Positions 24,216 to 35,717 are shown, counted from the first letter of the stretch. The stretch is DNA of 64,000 nt from Prosapia bicincta (GCA_036971475.1 JBAIZL010000003.1:111403570-111467569), one strand, 5' to 3'. Notes: generated from the sequence alone by a model not told the origin. Program-made: numbers and translations.

Positions 24216-25319
24216 TAAAGAAAGATGATACCATAAAATGCATGAGAAGAGAAGATAAGAAACGTAACTAAGAAAAATTAACAACTCCAGCTAATAAACG
24301 TAAACGATCCGACCAGAGCAATTGTGCAGTGGACTCGATCTATCGCCGTGATATTTTAGTAGTAATACAAAACTTATACCTTGACAAAAACACAGTTCCG
24401 CCTATTGGAAATATTTTACAGTTTTAAGGGAGAAAATAAATGTTGAATGGAGTGACAGATCCTTAAGAGTCCTGTATGAGATGGGGTTTAATTAACAAAG
24501 AAAGGTTTCGGTATAAATACAATTTCTAAAACCATGTCCCGTATTGTGGGACACTATCTAAGGTTTAGTTCTAAAGTCGAAAAAGTATAACATTATTTGC
24601 GGACAAAAAAAAAGTAATTATACATGTCTGGAATCGAAACCGGAACGCTTTTATTACTTGGATAATTGCTCTAATAATTAAAAAAAGTTCGGATTTTGTT
24701 ATAAATAAAAGAAAATAATCTTACACAAAGACTGAGCTTTGTAGTGCGGAAAAATGTTGAAAATTTTTAACCTAACGGAATCCTCCTGGCAGAGACCCCA
24801 TGCTTAGGAATGGATTTATACCACTTCTTCCATACATGTCGTCAATTACAGGAAGACAATGAATGTTAACAAAAACTTAATAATATGTTCTGAAAAAAGT
24901 CCGTTTCTAAGCAACAATTATAAATTTGGGTTTTGTCTTTAGTAGTTCCTTGACTCACTAACAGATTGCGCTTCTACATGATTTTGCACGAAATAAAGCA
25001 TTAAAAGACTTAATATCTAAAGTATCAAATGACAAGAATAAATTTCAAATATTACATATGTAAAATAGGTATCCAAGGGAGTAAAACTGAAAAACAACGT
25101 TAATTAGACATAAAATTAGGTAGCCCAACAAAATGTTTAATACACTGGAAATTTATAAAAAAAGATAAAACACGATTTATAATACAAGTTCGTTACAATC
25201 CAAATTAATTGTAAGTAGTTAATATTCTTCCAAAACAAAAAAGCATTTTGAGAAGAGTTTTGTTTTGAAACTCGCCTCTCTTTACCGTCTGCAAATGTAC
25301 AACAGTTACAGAGATATTC
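24216..25319. other. AT-rich spacer
   Basis: No gene, transposon end or structured repeat recognised. Confidence 0.5.
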
Positions 25320-25516
25320 ACGCACACATACATGCACGGGCACCTAAATACACACTCACACACACTTACACACATACATATACACATCCACTGACATACA
25401 CAATCACAAACACAAACTCACACACACACACACACAAACACACACTCACACACATTTACACACACACATACACATACACATCCACTGACATACACAATCA
25501 CAAACACACACTCACA

Positions 25517-25554
<38 letters not shown>

Positions 25555-25612
25555 CTCACATACACCGCCCCACACACACCCACACACACAGACACCCCCC
25601 ATACACACTCAT

Positions 25613-25647
<35 letters not shown>

Positions 25648-25674
25648 CAAACACACACTCACACACACTCACAT

Positions 25675-25707
<33 letters not shown>

Positions 25708-25708
25708 C
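25320..25708. repeat. Imperfect (CA)n microsatellite ending in (TA)n
   Basis: CA repeat with ACT, ATA and CCC interruptions. A subunit with tccactgacatacacaatcac recurs at 25,388 and 25,481, showing higher-order duplication about 93 bp apart. (TA)n follows at 25,686-25,708. The His-Thr frame at 25,265-25,747 is an artefact. Confidence 0.95.
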
Positions 25709-25862
25709 ATATGTAAATTGTGTTATATCATTTTTTTCCTCATGTAGCTAATACAAATTTTATTTCTAAAATGGTTTGAAAAATATATAAATCTAAATTA
25801 TTCTTGTATTTAAAATATTTTTAATTATTAACTGTAATAAAAGAAATCGTATTTCCATATTT

Positions 25863-25866
<4 letters not shown>

Positions 25867-25917
<51 letters not shown>
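25867..25917. repeat. (TA)n microsatellite
   Basis: About 25 TA units. The sequence just upstream (ttcttgtatttaaaatattttt) resembles the flank of the (AT)n-foldback at 38,075-38,100. Confidence 0.95.
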
Positions 25918-25919
<2 letters not shown>

Positions 25920-26039
25920 GTTGTTTCCTTCTACACGTGAGCTACTAGTTTCTAGTAAACCACTTGTGAATATTTTAACTACTTACCCTAAACTAGCACT
26001 GACTTATATTTGTAAAATATGTAGCATATATTGCAATAT

Positions 26040-27000
26040 AGTAGCACTTACTTATATTTCATAGACTAAAGTGCTTTGTGGTAATGTAGAGGAAATATCA
26101 TGCAATGCTGAGGATAAAAGAAAGACCACCTTAGCTGTAGCGGTGAAACTCGAAAGTTTTTCAGTGACATGAAAAATGGTTGCAACTTTATATTCAATGT
26201 GATGTCCGTGTAAATCACTGGAACCCCTTTCGAACTGGACTCTCCCAAGGAAAATCCGTCCTTGTAAACGTGGGAACAATCAGTGGCAGGGGAGTTAGTC
26301 AGCATTTATAAAGCAGATGACCATCAGTCACTGCGGTTTTATGTTGGATGACGCTGGCCAGAACCATATTCACTGGAATATTAGGAGCTCCCGAGGGATT
26401 TGAGGGGAAGATAAGGCCTATCACTCACCCTAATTGTGGAGGTGCTCAGGGAGAACCAGGTCTGCAGGGGTTTATTTTGAATATTAAGACAGACTTTGGC
26501 AATGCGCTACGTTTTTCAAAAGGTTTCGACCCTACAAAAACTCAGTAGAAAATAATATTAAATAATTAAAATATTTAGGTTACAGTAGTTATTTAAATCG
26601 TACAACAATAAAACAAACACTGAATTTACATTACCATGGTTTCCTAAAGACATTTTGAATCATATTTTTTCAGTTTGAAAAAAAATATGAAGCTTAAAAA
26701 CTTTTGGAGACTCTGTAAGTACTATTTAAATTATTTATCCTAATTGTGCTTGTGTCACTTTATATTCGTGGCCTCTAGACGGTATATCTAGTCAATTACG
26801 AATAAACCACTGTTAGAGTCGAATTAGACTTCAGATATACATATGTATTACGTCGACATATAACCGGGCGTAGGAGAGTCTAACTAGAACATTTTGTACT
26901 TAAATAGTAATGCAGTTAAAATATATCTAGGTAAATATAGTGAAAATCTTTGCTCTCTGTTAAATGCTAAATTTCGAGGTTTCCAACTTATTGCCGAAAA
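26040..27000 (+). repeat. Locally amplified repeat F, copy 1
   Basis: Related to 29,100-29,560, 32,300-33,500 and 33,995-34,620. Landmarks: atccgtccttgtaaa, agctcccgagggatttgaggg, attggcaatgcgctacgtt-type, cgtacaacaat, ttaccatggtttcctaaagac, and the micro-exon block. The minus strand of 26,060-26,290 has VYKDGFSLGESSSKG, which vaguely resembles the start of an RNase H domain (YTDGS); the same region in copy 3 reads IYKDGSTTVETSGPGF. The resemblance may mean the unit derives from a LINE with an RNase H domain, but it is weak. Confidence 0.75.
26674..26714 (+). CDS. Candidate micro-exon, copy 1 of 4
   Basis: Acceptor ttttttcag, short leader, ATG at 26,687 and nine codons (MKLKNFWRL) plus one base, then donor GTAAGT at 26,715. 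ATG-to-donor distance is 28 nt in all four copies (also 29,241, 33,041 and 34,475). Phase 1 is kept although the residues vary. It could be the coding start of a tandemly duplicated gene family, but no downstream exon was found, and the block may simply be part of a repeat. Confidence 0.25.
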
Positions 27001-27237
27001 TGTACATAGTGTTCTTTTTATCAAGGCTAAGTAACTTATCGCATTGCAAAATAACTATTAACACTATATAAGTGTCCCATCAGTGTACTCTAGAATTAGT
27101 TTGTTTATTGCTCGTGTATTTGTTTCTATTTCTAAGTAGTATATGAATCCTTTCACTATATTTTATTTACAAATGGAGACGTATATTTATGTATAATATT
27201 TGTTTATGGTAAGACCACTGTTAGTGGAACCCATTAT

Positions 27238-27248
27238 TCTCTCTCTCT

Positions 27249-27292
<44 letters not shown>
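27238..27292. repeat. (CT)n microsatellite
   Basis: CT dinucleotide run with one CA interruption; related CT runs end the tandem units at 30,560 and 31,770. Confidence 0.95.
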
Positions 27293-27294
<2 letters not shown>

Positions 27295-27899
27295 TCCTCC
27301 TATATAGACACATATATGTACACGAAGGTAATAGGTCATCTGGAATATAAAGAAAGGTTTGTTATAACAGAATACATACAAACGATATCCCTAGGAAACC
27401 TTATTTTCAGCTTTTTGTTAAATTACTTTTCTATAAAGTAAACTTAGGTGTGTAGGCCCGTGGTTACCAACAAGTTGTTTCCAAGGACACAGTGAGTGCA
27501 TCGGTCGCTAGAATGAAAAGGTCCCCACAAATTCTTAAACCTAAATTGTAGACCACACTCATAATAATTTGAGTTATATTAGTTATTAATAAGTCAAATA
27601 TGTTTAGCCTACCCACTTCCTTTAAGATGGAAACTGTTCTTACATAAGAATATTAAATTTGATGCTACCACAAGTTTATTACAAGTACATTCAAGAAGTT
27701 TTATTTTTATTTAAGGTACAAAATTTAAAATTATCACATGTTAAAGTTTGTAGGTCCAGACGAAATTTATTAAATCTATTTATATTAATATTTTGCTTGG
27801 AGTAAGGAGTTAATGAAGTAAACACAAAAATAAAAAATCTGTTATATTTGCAACAAATCATATCTTAACAATGATTTCCGTGGGATAAGTTGAATCTGT
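27293..27899. other. AT-rich spacer
   Basis: No feature recognised. Confidence 0.5.
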
Positions 27900-28450
27900 C
27901 CTTTGAATCTGTCCTGAGATGCATGTCCTGACTACACACCTTTAATGTAGTTAGTACGTTGAACTACCTCATTGAGAGTTTTATGCAACACTTCAGGCAA
28001 TATCTTGGCTACCAAAGCCTTTTATAGTGGAAATATTTGTAAGAGAACTTTTATCCACCTTTGTTTCCCACAACAGACATTTTTAAACCATGGAACAGAC
28101 CTTGTCTTCAACTTTGAACTTATCTATATTATTACCTTGTAAGCATAGAATCAAAATCTTCAAATGTTCAAACACAGCTAAATAAGCAGTCACACAAAGC
28201 CAAGAAATGTCTAAGTAAATCTCAATACTTGGTATCAAGAATTAAGATTCTGACCTCATCCTTTTCAGTACCACTCGAGACAGCCACCCTTACTTCGGTA
28301 TGAATAAGAGGCGGAGCATTCTCACTGCCCAATAACAAAGAAAACATTTTAAACTGCAAAGCTTTAATGTAGTTAATACGTTGAACTACCTCCTTAAGAG
28401 GTTTATACAACACTTCAGGCAATCTCTTGGCTACCAAAGCCTTTCGATGA
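27900..28450 (-). pseudogene. hAT-type transposase relic (ZBED5/SCAND3-like), two overlapping fragments
   Basis: Minus strand from 28,447: VAKRLPEVLYKPLKEVVQRI, NYIKALQFKMFSLLLGSENA and PPLIHTEVRV. These match the '..vvkiINyIKarpL..RLF..lc.emGseh..LLlHTEVRWLSRG' segment of hAT-derived ZBED/SCAND3-like proteins; the WLSRG part is lost to a frameshift. Further on (about 28,190-28,060) CVTAYLAVFEHLKILILCLQ then GNN and KVEDKVCSM matches 'LAyLaDiFehLN.LNlsLQGk'. A second copy of the first segment (KILPEVLHKTLNEVVQRTNY) lies at about 28,020-27,930. Stops throughout, no catalytic triad assessable. Confidence 0.8.
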
Positions 28451-28841
28451 ATGCAACGGTCGGGTACGGCCGCAGTGAATGTGTTAAATATAAATATTTT
28501 AATATTAGTGACATCTCACCGACTCCTAAGACATGCCTGCGGACCCACAGGGGTTAGTTCCAGTTGGGAACCACTGGAGTAGGCATCCGTATCGTACTTC
28601 CACTTTTTTGATGCCGATGTTACACTCCTTAGCTGGCAATGACCGAAGCCACGTATTTGATTTCTTCATAATTATCAGAAATCATTCTTAACAAATAACA
28701 ACTGATATACATTCAGTTGGAGTGGAGACAACTGTTCTCTTCTAAAGTTCGCTACAGACTGACTTAACTATTGTCCGCAGGTGTACAATACAGACAAATA
28801 ACCTGGAAAATCAGCATGTTCATCTTAATAGTAGCTGAATC

Positions 28842-28852
<11 letters not shown>
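28451..28852. other. Spacer
   Basis: No feature recognised. Confidence 0.5.

Positions 28853-28913
<61 letters not shown>
28853..28913. repeat. (TA)n microsatellite
   Basis: About 30 TA units; the Tyr-Ile frames over it are artefacts. Confidence 0.96.
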
Positions 28914-28919
<6 letters not shown>

Positions 28920-29099
28920 CCGCATGTTTCCAGTCAGCCTGATAAGAGTAACTATGTTGCTTTGTTTTTCTGTGTTATTCTGACACAAATATGTAGAGGG
29001 CGCCGGAAGCGAAATTTTGAGGATGTAAAGCATCTATTCTAATAGAAAATAATATCCTTTCAAAATTTAAAGAATTTATAAAAATAAATAAACCTAATA

Positions 29100-29560
29100 A
29101 ACATGTAAATATTATTAATAATATTAGTATCATTTATGCCACCTAAAACCGTACAACAATCAAGAATAATCCTCATTCATATAGCCATGGTTACATAAAG
29201 CCATTTTTCATCATATTTTGTAGGAATAAAAACAAAAAATATGAAACTTAAAAACGTTTGGAACCTTTGTGAGTATTTGTCAACTTAATTACGAAATGTT
29301 AACTTACAAAAAAATACATTCCGATGCTACCGCCTGTGTGTATCAAGTACGAATACCCATGGTAGAAGTAAGGTTAGGTTATCTGTGATTTCCGACACGT
29401 TCAATTGCTAAGGACAGCCTAACTAGAGCCTTATGTAGGCCTATGGTTCGGGCAAATCTTTGGATGTTCCCACCTTATTACCGGAAATGTAGATGTAAGT
29501 TATTTATTATCCATTAGCAAAAGCCTTTGTATCGATGCACTTGGGCTATGTCACTTCCCA
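29100..29560 (+). repeat. Locally amplified repeat F, copy 2 (right part only)
   Basis: Aligns with 26,600-27,060 and 32,945-33,330, from the cgtacaacaat landmark on. Most diverged of the four. The micro-exon lies at 29,224-29,268: acceptor ttttgtag, ATG 29,241, MKLKNVWNL, donor GTGAGT. Confidence 0.65.
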
Positions 29561-29565
29561 TGTAG

Positions 29566-30838
29566 AACCGGGTTTCCCTCCGTTACAATTGCCTCTTACC
29601 TCTCAACATTTCATTCCCCCCTTACTATTCTTATATTCCTCCCTTTATCCATTCCTTTTAACTGCTTTGTTCCCTTTCATTGATTCCAGGTAATGCAAGT
29701 CCAGCCTAAAAATATGTAAAATATGAATGTAAGGAAATATTTGAAACATTTAGTTTAAATTTTAATCCTAAAGTAAAAGGTTTTACAGATAATGCTCATA
29801 CAAACATAGATCCTAATTGGATGGCTTGGTACCTTTCTTAGAATATTTAAAAAAATTTTATATTTCCTTTAAATTTATTTTTTTAGTAAACTTTGTGATA
29901 ATTTTATAACACCTTTCTACCAATACAGATTTTACCAAGAAGATTATTTTGAAGCATAAAATGTAGTTAAATTTAAAACGCCATAATTATTTGACTTTTA
30001 GTGTGTTAGTCATTCTTCACGGGTATAGAAACTGCCTGTTTCTTATTTAGAAGACTTTTCTCCTATTTCTGCATTTATCTCATGACTCCTTTCCCATTCT
30101 GTACAATCTTTTTTGCTTCGTTATAATTGACATTTCATTGTCCCTTACTACTAAAAAGTTTTCTACCAGTAATTTCATATAATATATCGTTTTCGTTAAA
30201 AAAAAAAATTAATCCAGTTTTAAAATATTTCCATAAAGCATTTATCATTTCCCTTTCACCAAATATTCTTCTCGCTACATACTTCTCGAAAAATATTTCT
30301 TCTTGCAGGTCTCTTTATACACGTTTCTACAAATACGTATTTTGTCTCATATTCTGGAAAGAGTGTCTTTGGAAAACAAAAACACATGTTCTTACTATAT
30401 AATAGTTTTGCTCTGTCTGTGTTTCTCGTTTCTTCCTTTTCGTCTTCCCTCTATTTCCACCCCTTACTGTTTCTTTCTCTCTCCTCAATCCCTCGTTTCT
30501 CTCCTCTTTTTACTCAATATATTTCCGTCTCTGTCTTTCCGTTCAATGCTTCGTTCTGCTACCCTGTCTCTCTCTCTCTCCCTCTCTTTTTTTTCAAATA
30601 TTGGTGTTTAATATTATCTTCATCATTAGGATGAAGATGGCTATATTAAAAGCAAAATATTTTTGCAAAATTGTCAGCTGTGCGATGTTTGTAGTGAAAC
30701 AGCAGAATATAATTCAACAACACTTCCAATTCAATAAAAATAAAATAAACGAAGTGGAAATTTTGTTGTAAATAAAGAAATGTTCACAGGATGACAAATG
30801 TTTAGTTTGATTAGTTGGAATACTTGTAGAGCATGAAG
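29566..30838. repeat. 1,273-bp tandem duplication, unit 1
   Basis: Starts aaccgggtttccctccgt and is followed immediately by unit 2, which starts identically at 30,839. It ends with a pyrimidine-rich tract, a short CT run (about 30,565-30,585) and a tail containing gaagATGGCT. An open frame from that ATG (30,635) reads MAILKAKYFCKIVSCAMFVV and continues to a stop after about 44 codons. Unit 2 breaks this frame with a stop, so coding is doubtful. Confidence 0.9.
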
Positions 30839-32058
30839 AACCGGGTTTCCCTCCGTCACAATTGCCTCTTACCTCCCAACATTTCCTTCCCTCCTTACTA
30901 TTCTAATATGCCTCCCTTTATCCATTCCTTTTAACTGCTTTGTTCCCTTTCAGTGGTTCCAGGTAATACAAGTCTAGCCTAAAAGTATATAAAAATTGAA
31001 TGTAAGGAAATATGTCAAACATTTAGTTTAGATTTTATTCCTAAAGTAAAAGGTTTCACAGGTAATGTCCATGCAAACAAAGATCCTAATTTGGCTTGGT
31101 ATTTTTCTTAGAATATTTAAAAGTATTTTATATTTCCCTTACATTTTTTTTGTTTTAGTATAAATTTATTAATAATATATGAAATTTAAAACGCCGTAAT
31201 TTATGTGTAGTGTGGTAGTCATGTTTTCGGCGATAAAAACTGTCTGTTTTTTATTTAGAAGACTTTTCTCCTATTTCTTGGTCTTCTGCATTTACCTCAT
31301 GATTACTTTCCCATTCTTTACAATCTTTTTCACTTCGTTATAATTGACGTTTCATTGTCTCTTACCACTAAAATTCTCTTCTACCTTTAATTTTATATAG
31401 AATATAATTTTTGTTTAAGAATTAATCTACTTTTCAATTATTTTCAAATATTTATCATTTCCCTTTCACCAAGTATTCTTCTCACTACATGCTCTCGACA
31501 AACATTTATTTCTTGTAGGTCACTTTATACACATCTCTACAAATACTTATTTTGTCTCATATTTTGGAAAGAGTGTCTCTGGAAAACAAAAACCCATTTC
31601 ATTATTATGAAACAGTCTTTGTCTGTGTTTCCCTTCTTTGTTTTCTTCTTCTCTCTTTTCCTATCCCTTACAGTTTCTTTCTCTCTCCACAATCCCTTGC
31701 CTTTTCTCCCCTTTTTACTCTGTATTTCCGTCTCTGTCTTTCCCTTCAATGCTATTTCCTGCTACTCTGTCTTTCTCTCTCTCTCTCACTCTCTCTCTCA
31801 CTCTTTCTCTCTCATATTAATATCGGTGTTTAATTTTATCTTCAACAATAGGACGAAGATGGCTCTCTCAAAAGCGAAATATTTGTGCCATATTGTCTGA
31901 TGTGCGATGTTTGTAGTTTAACAGCAAAATATAATTTAACAATACTTCCAATTTAATAATAATTAAATAAACGAAGTGGAAATTTTGTTGTAAATAAAGA
32001 AGTGTGCAATGGAAGACAAATATTTTGTTTGATTTTTTTGGAATACGTGAAGAGCATG
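30839..32058. repeat. 1,273-bp tandem duplication, unit 2
   Basis: Colinear with unit 1, about 85% alike by eye, with small deletions (for example after 31,160) and a longer CT run (31,773-31,813). Similarity stops at gagcatgg near 32,058. The frames at 31,537-31,900 are pyrimidine-tract artefacts. Confidence 0.9.
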
Positions 32059-32299
32059 GGGAGCTCTGCGTCAGGGAAGTGAAACAGGGAAAATGCTGTG
32101 AGGGCTTTATCATTGTATTGAAGGGATACATGGGCTGGAGATGGTCTGATAGTTACCCGTAATTTTATCGTATATACAGAGAGGACAGGTGGAGGAATCT
32201 GAGAAGTCCAATCGATGTTGGGACCGTTTTATAGAGCTGAATGAAGCTGGTTAACGTAAAAGGAGACTTCCTTCAAAACGTTGATACCCAGGTTAAGCG

Positions 32300-33500
32300 T
32301 GTTTGTCTGCTTAATCTATTATAAAACAATCTCTTTTCTGCGTAAAATTTGGAATATGGTTTCCTTGCACCTTGCGACGGCATCGTCTTTTTTGGGGTAA
32401 TAGCCTGCAACTCTGAAGTAGAAATAAAGACCAATTTACTTGTATCGATGCTAGTTGAAAGCCTCTATGAGGCATAACAAATGGCTGAAAAGTCGCCTTT
32501 AAAGTGGCAAATCTTCTGGAAACAAGAATTCGACGAAGGTTGTAATGAATCCAGGTCCGCTGGTCTCTACCGTGGTAGATCCGTCCTTGTAAATTTGGGT
32601 CCATTCGACGTCAGGATAGTTGTAAGCTAATATTTCTAATTTAGTTCACTTCAAGAGATAGTGCAGTGTTCTGCTTGGCAGAACCGGGTTTAAAGAAATA
32701 TCTGGCATCTCCCGTGGGATATGAGGGCATCAAAAGTGCTGTCGCTCACCCTGATTCGTATGAGACTTCTACAGAACGAGAGCTTTCGGTTGTGACTTAT
32801 TTTGAGTTTCCAGCCGGACATTGGCAGAGCGCTACGTTCTCCCGAGGTTTCCGACCCAGCATGAATTTTCAAAACATTTTTGTAATAATTAAATTATTAT
32901 GTAATCATAAAACTTACCCAATAATTTATATCACTGTACCCAAATAAAAACGTACAAAAATTATGCATACATTACATTTACGTTACAATGGTTTACTGAA
33001 GACATATTGAGTCATATTTTGTTAGACTAAAAGCAAATATATGAAGCATAAAATCATTTGGAGTCTTAGTAAGTTTTAATCAAATTAATTATCAGTATTT
33101 TAGTTATAACAAAATACATCCCAGACACCTAGACGGAATATGACGTCAATCACAAATAAACCATTGGGAAAGTCAGGTTAGGCCTAAAAACCAATAGGTA
33201 TACTTAATGTCGACATTTACTCGCGCGAAGGTCCGCATATCTACTTTATGTAGGTCTAAGCTTTGGTTAAACGGTACGTTTCCAAGGTATCTACCTTGTT
33301 GATGGAAATGTAAATATTGTACATGTTACTATACATAAAACAACATCGCAATATTAAATTATTACAACTAAATACGTGCCACAGCAAATTAGTTTAGAAT
33401 TAGTTGATGTGTATTTTTTTACCATTGGCCAAAGTATTTCAATCGGTTCACTTTATCTAGTCGCTTTATTATATTTACAAATAATAATTGTGGGGGCGTA
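32300..33500 (+). repeat. Locally amplified repeat F, copy 3
   Basis: Aligns with copy 1 along its length. The micro-exon is at 33,026-33,068 (ATG 33,041, MKHKIIWSL, donor GTAAGT). The minus frame at 32,311-32,604 and its neighbour frame IYKDGSTTVETSGPGF give the weak RNase H resemblance. The plus frame at 32,666-32,947 is not conserved in copies 1 and 4. Confidence 0.75.
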
Positions 33501-33711
33501 TTGATATCCGTTTAGTAGTTAGTATTTTTCTTGGTAATGTCAGATTTAAAGCTTTCTGTTCTGATACTTCTTTAGGTGTGAGAATAGAGGAACCTAATTA
33601 CAGATAGAAATCGTAATTTCCCTAATACGCACCATCCTGAATCTTAATCACTTTGGTTTCGCAGATTCTCTTGTCACACACTTGAAGGGCGAATATAAAA
33701 GAGTAAATACA

Positions 33712-33925
33712 AAAGTAAATGCTTAAATAGGTTGGTTATTCTCTGAATAATGCAAGTTTAAAACTGGTAATTCTGTTTAATTTTTAGTCCTAAAATACAT
33801 GATATCAGAGATAATACTCTGTCCTCTATTCTATGGTTCCTCCATTGCTTTATGTTTTATATTCAAAGACTCTACTTTTCGATTTAAGACTATCCGAAAT
33901 TCTAAGGATGTACAATTTATTTTCT
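33712..33925 (+). repeat. Repeat G, copy 1
   Basis: Matches 34,703-34,925 (aaatgcttaaataggttggttattctct ... tcctaaaatacatgat.tcagagata ... ctatccgaaatt). It follows F copy 3 as the second copy follows F copy 4, so F+G was duplicated as a block. Confidence 0.85.
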
Positions 33926-33994
33926 GTATGATAGGATTTATTCTTTTAAAAATACCTCACATTAGTTATATTTAATATTTACGCGTACATTTTA

Positions 33995-34618
33995 ATTGCA
34001 GCTCCCGAGGGTTTTGAGAGAACCTAAAGCCTATACATCCATGCAAACGTGGGACCATCCAGTGGCAGAGCGGTTGTTAGTCAGCATTTATAATGCAGAT
34101 GACCATCAGTCATTGCGGTTATATATCGGATGATGCCGGGTAGAACCAGAATCACTTGAATATGAGGAGCTCCGCGGGATTTGAGGGGAACTTAAGGCCT
34201 ATACTCCAATTGATGAGCTTCTCCGTTAGATCCAAGCTTGTAGTGGTTTATTTTTGAATATTAAGACGTACATTGGCAATGCGCTACGTTCTTCAAATGT
34301 TTTCGACCCTATAAAAATTCAATAATAACTAAATATGTAAATATAAAAGGAAAAAAATATTTATATTACAGTAGTTAATTAAATCGTACAACAATTAAAC
34401 AATCGCTGTATTTACATTACCATGGTTTCCTAAGGACATTTTGAATCATATTTTCTTAGTTTGAAAGAAAAAATATGAAGCTTAAAAACTTTTGGAGACT
34501 TTGTAAGTTTCAATCAATTTATTTAGCCTAATTTTGCTTATATGTCTATATATTCGTGCCCTCTAGACAGTATATCCCTTCAATTAAGAACAACCCACTG
34601 TTTCAGTCGAAATATACA

Positions 34619-34619
<1 letters not shown>
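33995..34619 (+). repeat. Locally amplified repeat F, copy 4
   Basis: Closest to copy 1 (26,260-26,790). It begins with a short internal repeat of the gctcccgaggg..ttgag.g.aacctaaagcctatac phrase (33,999 and 34,169). The micro-exon is at 34,460-34,502 (ATG 34,475, MKLKNFWRL, donor GTAAGT). Confidence 0.8.

Positions 34620-34673
<54 letters not shown>
34620..34673. repeat. (AT)n microsatellite
   Basis: About 26 AT units; separates F copy 4 from G copy 2 and marks a deletion junction relative to copy 3. Confidence 0.96.
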
Positions 34674-34674
<1 letters not shown>

Positions 34675-34702
34675 TACATTGACAAGGACCCCCCGAAATT
34701 CA

Positions 34703-34925
34703 ATAAATGCTTAAATAGGTTGGTTATTCTCTATTGAAGGCTAGTTTAAAACTGGTGAACGTTGGAGAAAGAAATTGTTATTAATTTTCTTAATTTTTTT
34801 AGTCCTAAAATACATGATTTCAGAGATAGTACTCTGCCCCTCATTCTATGGTTCCTCCTTTGCTTTATGTCTTATATACAAACACTATACTTTTTGATTT
34901 AAAAGCTATCCGAAATTGGTAGGAG
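34703..34925 (+). repeat. Repeat G, copy 2
   Basis: Matches 33,712-33,925 with a 30-base insertion near 34,755. Confidence 0.85.
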
Positions 34926-35589
34926 TTGTTCTTTTAAAATTACCTCTTATCAGTTATATTTAATTTTAACAGTTATATTTCAATATAATTTCGTTTGATA
35001 TCTTGATACTTCGTAATGCCTAGTTAAAAATTAATAATAATTTGTGTCTATGAGAGTGTTAAGAATAGCACAACTGATATTGTATAACTAGTAAAACTCT
35101 AGCTTTAATAAAAGTATTTCTTATCTTGTTCCAGTCACGTGCTGCTTTAGTGCAAAGAAGAGGAAGGAAAGGGGAGGTATTTACTTTTAGGTTGTTTCAA
35201 CTTTAACTTGAAATAATGTAATTTAGTAGTTTAATTAAAATCCAGTAATTTAATTAAATTGTTTTATGGCTTGTTCCAAACTCGTATTTTTGTCCAGTTT
35301 CCAATAATTGCTGGGTTAAAGCTAAATATTGGGATGCTCAACCCATGCGTGTGCTTTTCAATATATATTCAAAATTATAGCATCGTATTACGGCTGCCAG
35401 ATTTAGAATTTTCATTTTGTGGTTCTTGTAATTCGCCGCCTTTAATTCTACTACTACCGTATTATATTTCTAGGAGAAAATACATGAAGTTTAATGAAAC
35501 TATAGATCCTAAGTATTAATGTTACTGTATAAATAAGATGTTAATTAAAATATTAGATTTAAACCATTAGCACACTCATGTACCTTAAA
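34926..35589. other. Region upstream of the exon cluster
   Basis: A possible small upstream exon lies at 35,135-35,176 (acceptor ttatcttgttccag, weak donor GTATTT). In phase 1 it would read TCCFSAKKRKERG and join the exon at 36,123 in phase. Confidence is low. The frame at 35,259-35,519 has no recognisable domain. Confidence 0.25.
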
Positions 35590-35717
35590 TAATTTTAATT
35601 ATATTAATCACCTAAAGAACAGTTTATAACCATCCGAACTTTAAATTTAGTAAATGTGTTAAAACTTACTGAGACAGAACGTTTTCCATTGCTATGTGCC
35701 GATCTTCATCCGTGTCT
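35590..35717 (-). mobile_element. PLE1 3'-end fragment with degenerate hammerhead
   Basis: On the minus strand, 35,717 to about 35,620 aligns with 17,420-17,520. Stem I AAGACA/TGTCTC and stem III AACGTT are kept, and GAAA is present. The core CTGATGA is CGGATGA (35,706-35,712), so the invariant U4 is lost, and stem II is mispaired. It is predicted inactive. Confidence 0.7.

Noticed and set aside
25265..25747. 160-residue frame with Thr-His repeats
   Set aside because: Microsatellite translation.
28764..29042. Tyr-Ile repeat frames
   Set aside because: Translation of (TA)n.
30635..30769. 44-codon frame MAILKAKYFCKIVSC...
   Set aside because: A signal-peptide-like start, but the tandem unit 2 breaks it with a stop and the rest is low-complexity; no splice sites.
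35259..35519. 86-residue plus frame upstream of the ASH-like exons (LRLPDLEFSFCGSC)
   Set aside because: Slight resemblance to an ASH strand but no clean splice sites and an implausible remainder; not added to the gene model.
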